Source: PALSA-505 sp035308365
GTDB taxonomy: Bacteria > Actinomycetota > Actinomycetes > Streptosporangiales > Streptosporangiaceae
DNA length: 6,776 nucleotides
NCBI GenBank assembly: GCA_035308365.1
Contig: DATGGU010000107.1
Span: 1-6,776 of the forward strand
Direction of reading: 5' to 3'
The stretch's first letter is position 1, and every line of letters starts with the position of its first letter. The translations under genes were made by a program, and so were the position numbers. Positions 5,246 to 6,776 of the stretch are shown here, one piece after another. The notes under the pieces were generated by a model. It did no database searches. It was not told the origin of the DNA and worked only from the letters and a program-made list of their open reading frames with translations.

Positions 5246-6341
5246 AGGCGGTGGTGAAGTAGCATTCGCCCCACGTGGCGCCGCCATTGTAGTTCGATGG
5301 GAACGAATTGAAATCCTGGTTCAGCGACTGGCCGTACCACGGGTCCTCGATGTCGATCGTCGGTGCGGCGGCATCGTTCTGGTATCCGTCCACGGCCGGG
5401 TTGTGGCCACCGCCGCCGTTCCAGTAGATGGCAATCGATATCGGATGCCCGGCGTTGATCTCATTCATAACTGTCTGGAACGATGGTTTTCCGCTGGCTG
5501 TCGATGCGAGATTCCCGGTGATGGTGAGCGCCTTGTCCGGATACCACGGCTGGTTACACGCCGAGCTGCTGCCATTCTGGCAGCACGTCGTCTGGTTGAA
5601 GGCGTTATTCACCAGTGAGCACTGTGTCCAGGTGGACGCCGCATTGTAGAAATGACTGATGCTGGTCGATGTCGCCGACCAGCACCATTCTGTTTGCTGC
5701 TGGTGCTGCTCCGGCAGTCCGAGGAACCGCGAGTCTCCTATCCAGCCGTTGCTGGGTGCTGTTTGCCAGGTGTGGTAGATGTTGCCGGCGGCGTTGATGC
5801 CGAAGACCTCCAGGCGTCCGTCGGCGTTGCTGACCGTATCGAGGCTGGCCAGGTTGTCGCCTGGTGCGTAGAGCAGGTCCCAGGCGCCGTTCCAGCCGTT
5901 GCTGGGTGCTGTTTGCCAGGTGTGGTAGATGTTGCCGGCGGCGTTGATGCCGAAGATTTCGAGGCGGCCGTCGGCGTTGCGGGCTGCCCGTAGCGACCGG
6001 AGGTTGTCGCCTGGTGTGTAGAGCAGGTCCCAGGTGTTGGTCCAGCCGTTGCTGGGTGCTGTTTGCCAGGTGTGGTAGATGTTGCCGTTGGCGTTGATGC
6101 CGAAGACTTCGAGCCGTCCGTCGGCGTTGCTGATGACGTCGAGGCTGGCCAGGTTGTCGGCGGGTGTGTAGAGCAGGTCCCAGGCGCCGTTCCAGCCGTT
6201 GCTGGGTGCTGTTTGCCAGGTGTGGTAGATGTTGCCGCCGGCGTTGATGCCGAAGACTTCGAGCCGTCCGTCGGCGTTGCGGGCGGTGCGGAGTGAGCGA
6301 AGGTTGTCGTTGGGTGTGTAGAGCAGGTACCAGCCAGTCAT
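5244..6341 (-). CDS. PLL-like lectin-repeat protein fused to a C70-type papain-like cysteine peptidase
   Basis: This 365-residue protein has two parts. Residues 1-200 are four tandem 50-residue repeats with the signature NADGRLEVFGIN...NIYHTWQTAPSNGW, resembling the blades of PLL-like (Photorhabdus lectin, bangle-lectin) beta-propellers that bind glycans such as fucose. Residues 203-365 resemble the C70 / AvrRpt2-type papain-like peptidases. The likely nucleophile is C220 in EWCWSAT, with Q214 six residues before it as the oxyanion-hole residue as in papain, H313 in GGGGHNPAVDGY, and D333 in IEDPWYG. Five further cysteines (241, 253, 254, 262, 360) suggest disulfides and a location outside the cytoplasm. 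Yet the N-terminus (MTGWYLLYTP) has no signal peptide, and an in-frame TGA two codons before the ATG rules out a longer start. The site AGGAG lies 7 bases upstream of the ATG. A lectin-targeted protease acting on glycosylated surfaces is plausible. The substrate and the export route are unknown. Confidence 0.9.
   Translation of the reverse strand: MTGWYLLYTPNDNLRSLRTARNADGRLEVFGINAGGNIYHTWQTAPSNGWNGAWDLLYTPADNLASLDVISNADGRLEVFGINANGNIYHTWQTAPSNGWTNTWDLLYTPGDNLRSLRAARNADGRLEIFGINAAGNIYHTWQTAPSNGWNGAWDLLYAPGDNLASLDTVSNADGRLEVFGINAAGNIYHTWQTAPSNGWIGDSRFLGLPEQHQQQTEWCWSATSTSISHFYNAASTWTQCSLVNNAFNQTTCCQNGSSSACNQPWYPDKALTITGNLASTASGKPSFQTVMNEINAGHPISIAIYWNGGGGHNPAVDGYQNDAAAPTIDIEDPWYGQSLNQDFNSFPSNYNGGATWGECYFTTA
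5741..6340 (-). repeat. Four tandem 150-bp repeats encoding the lectin blades
   Basis: Units begin at 5741, 5891, 6041 and 6191, exactly 150 bases (50 codons) apart. The first 47 bases of each unit in plus-strand coordinates (5741-5787 and equivalents) are identical in all four copies, including synonymous positions. Beyond the core, units alternate. 5741 and 6041 share the NLASLD type and differ at about 13 of 150 positions, while 5891 and 6191 share the NLRSLR type. This indicates duplication of a two-blade, 300-bp unit followed by homogenisation. The outermost unit (6191-6340) carries the start of the gene. Confidence 0.95.
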
Positions 6342-6344
6342 AGG

Positions 6345-6584
6345 TCATCTCCTAACTGGCCCGGATTCCGGTAATGCGTGGACGGTCAACAGCGGGTGGG
6401 CATCCCAGGCTGGAAGACTGGTCGGTCCGTCAGCCGCCGAACCCTGGTTCCGGGAAGTTCTTGGCGCACGGTTCCCCATTTCGGTGAAATATTGCACCCC
6501 CGATCCCTGGACAGGTTTCTGGATTAATGCACGCTCGGCTTGCCGTGCTAGGGCTCGTGTGACTCCTGTGCCAATGCTTGGCAT
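6345..6584 (-). CDS. Possible small ORF (79 codons) upstream of the lectin-peptidase gene
   Basis: I do not recognise the product. In favour: a good ribosome binding site, GGGGAG, 5 bases before the ATG at 6584; a frame that stays open until just before the peptidase start; and an ending (AGG AGA TGA) that supplies the peptidase gene's ribosome binding site. Against: third-position G+C is only about 40% in the first 20 codons, and it uses two TTA leucine codons, which are rare in high-GC actinomycetes. The sequence shows no domain, membrane segment or signal peptide, and the C-terminal half is rich in P, S, A and G. It is in the same frame as the peptidase, separated only by TGA CCT. It may be a coupling leader peptide, a decayed N-terminal extension, or untranslated leader that is open by chance. 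Confidence 0.35.
   Translation of the reverse strand: MPSIGTGVTRALARQAERALIQKPVQGSGVQYFTEMGNRAPRTSRNQGSAADGPTSLPAWDAHPLLTVHALPESGPVRR
6349..6353 (-). promoter_or_regulatory. Ribosome binding site of the lectin-peptidase gene
   Basis: AGGAG on the minus strand lies 7 bases before the ATG at 6341 and within the last two sense codons of the possible upstream ORF, just before its TGA. It supports the 6341 start and suggests coupling if the upstream ORF is translated. Confidence 0.75.
6569..6583. repeat. Inverted repeat overlapping the small ORF's start codon
   Basis: TGCCAA (6569-6574) and TTGGCA (6578-6583) are perfect 6-base arms with a 3-base spacer. In the leftward transcript the stem would begin at the U of the AUG at 6584, so it could hide that start codon, or at the DNA level form a small operator half-dyad. 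The arms are short. Confidence 0.3.
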
Positions 6585-6589
6585 GGCTT

Positions 6590-6595
6590 CTCCCC
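6590..6595 (-). promoter_or_regulatory. Ribosome binding site ahead of the possible small ORF
   Basis: GGGGAG on the minus strand sits 5 bases before the ATG at 6584. It is the main sequence argument that translation begins there. Confidence 0.45.
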
Positions 6596-6776
6596 GTGGG
6601 AAAGCGTCGACCGTTATGTCCCGGCCAGAAGCCGGGAGCTCCCCCGGCGGACGTAAGAGATTAGTTGCTCAACGCAAACCAAGTTGGCGCGAAAGATACA
6701 GCGTCACTCACGTCCGCTGTTGTGTTTACTTTGCCCAGACTCGTACTCGCGGAGCGGGACGTCAAGCCATATGTGC
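6596..6776 (-). other. Upstream/leader region of the peptidase cassette; no gene seen
   Basis: I see no coding sequence on either strand. The region should contain the promoter of the leftward cassette, but no -35/-10 pair with proper spacing is convincing; TTGGTT and TAATCT on the minus strand are only 13 bases apart. It contains the small dyads CCAAGTTGG (6679-6687) and GTTGCTCAAC (6664-6673), an 8-bp inverted pair GCGGACGT/ACGTCCGC at 6647-6654 and 6710-6717, and the competing hairpins at 6620-6648. The density of dyads suggests regulated expression. Confidence 0.5.
6620..6648 (-). promoter_or_regulatory. Mutually exclusive hairpins in the cassette's leader
   Basis: Read on the minus strand, three 6-base blocks follow one another: GCCGGG (6648-6643), CCCGGC (6636-6631) and GCCGGG (6625-6620). 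The middle block can pair with either the first (6-base loop) or the third (5-base loop), but not both. Such a switch 25 bases upstream of the ribosome binding site at 6590-6595 resembles the core of an attenuator or antiterminator. The palindrome GGGAGCTCCC (6634-6643) overlaps it and could alternatively act as a protein-binding site. No T-run follows either stem, so a classical intrinsic terminator is not evident. Confidence 0.35.

Noticed and set aside
4500..5618. Plus-strand open frame of 372 codons opposite the 196-residue gene and the peptidase domain
   Set aside because: It starts inside the terminator hairpin, has no ribosome binding site, and lies antisense to two genes with good ribosome binding sites and, for the peptidase, a recognisable domain.
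5652..6296. Plus-strand frames with repeated VAGCCLPGVVDVAGGVDAED-like translation
   Set aside because: The repetition is simply the antisense reading of the lectin repeats, and no plus-strand ribosome binding site is present.
5741..6340. CRISPR-like periodic repeats
   Set aside because: The period is 150 bp, the spacing segments are themselves homologous, and the block is open reading frame throughout. These are protein-coding blades.
5605..6348. Minus-strand frame starting with ATG at 6348, overlapping the small ORF's stop and offset from the lectin-peptidase frame
   Set aside because: The ATGA overlap looks attractive, but the translation is an R/H/Q-rich repeat, a frame-shifted shadow of the 150-bp repeats. 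The ATG abuts the ribosome binding site with no spacer.
6658..6690. Sigma-70-like promoter (TTGGTT ... TAATCT) for the peptidase cassette
   Set aside because: The spacing is 13 bases instead of about 17, and other hexamers in the region match no better.

Overview
The window looks like chromosomal DNA from a high-GC Gram-positive bacterium, most likely an actinomycete. The transporter gene is very GC-rich (about 80% in some 60-base lines), third codon positions are mostly G or C, and the gene types (NarL-type two-component pair, short MMPL/RND transporter) are typical of Actinobacteria. I cannot name a genus.

The left half (180-4469) is a membrane-response module. On the minus strand a multi-pass HisKA_3-type sensor kinase (857-2089) is followed, with a 4-base ATGA overlap, by its LuxR/NarL-type response regulator (180-860). 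Divergent to it on the plus strand is a 723-residue MMPL transporter (2298-4469). The shared upstream region (2090-2297) holds three perfect inverted repeats. The strongest is an 11-bp repeat at 2142-2169, a good operator candidate. The natural reading is that kinase and regulator sense an envelope signal and control the transporter, themselves, or both. A 17-bp perfect-stem terminator (4482-4521) closes the transporter gene.

The right half (4612-6595), also on the minus strand, is a compact accessory cassette of lower and more mixed GC content. In transcription order it has a doubtful 79-codon ORF, a 365-residue protein with four 50-residue PLL-like lectin repeats fused to a C70-type papain-like cysteine peptidase domain, and a 196-residue protein of unknown function. 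Ribosome binding sites are embedded in the preceding stop regions, so the genes are probably translationally coupled. The peptidase has six cysteines and a glycan-binding type of repeat, which fit an extracellular protein, yet it has no signal peptide. This cassette is the most interesting part of the window.

The regions 1-179 and 6596-6776 contain no gene I can support. The right-hand region is the probable promoter and leader of the peptidase cassette and contains mutually exclusive hairpins. I saw no tRNA, rRNA, CRISPR array, transposase or integrase.
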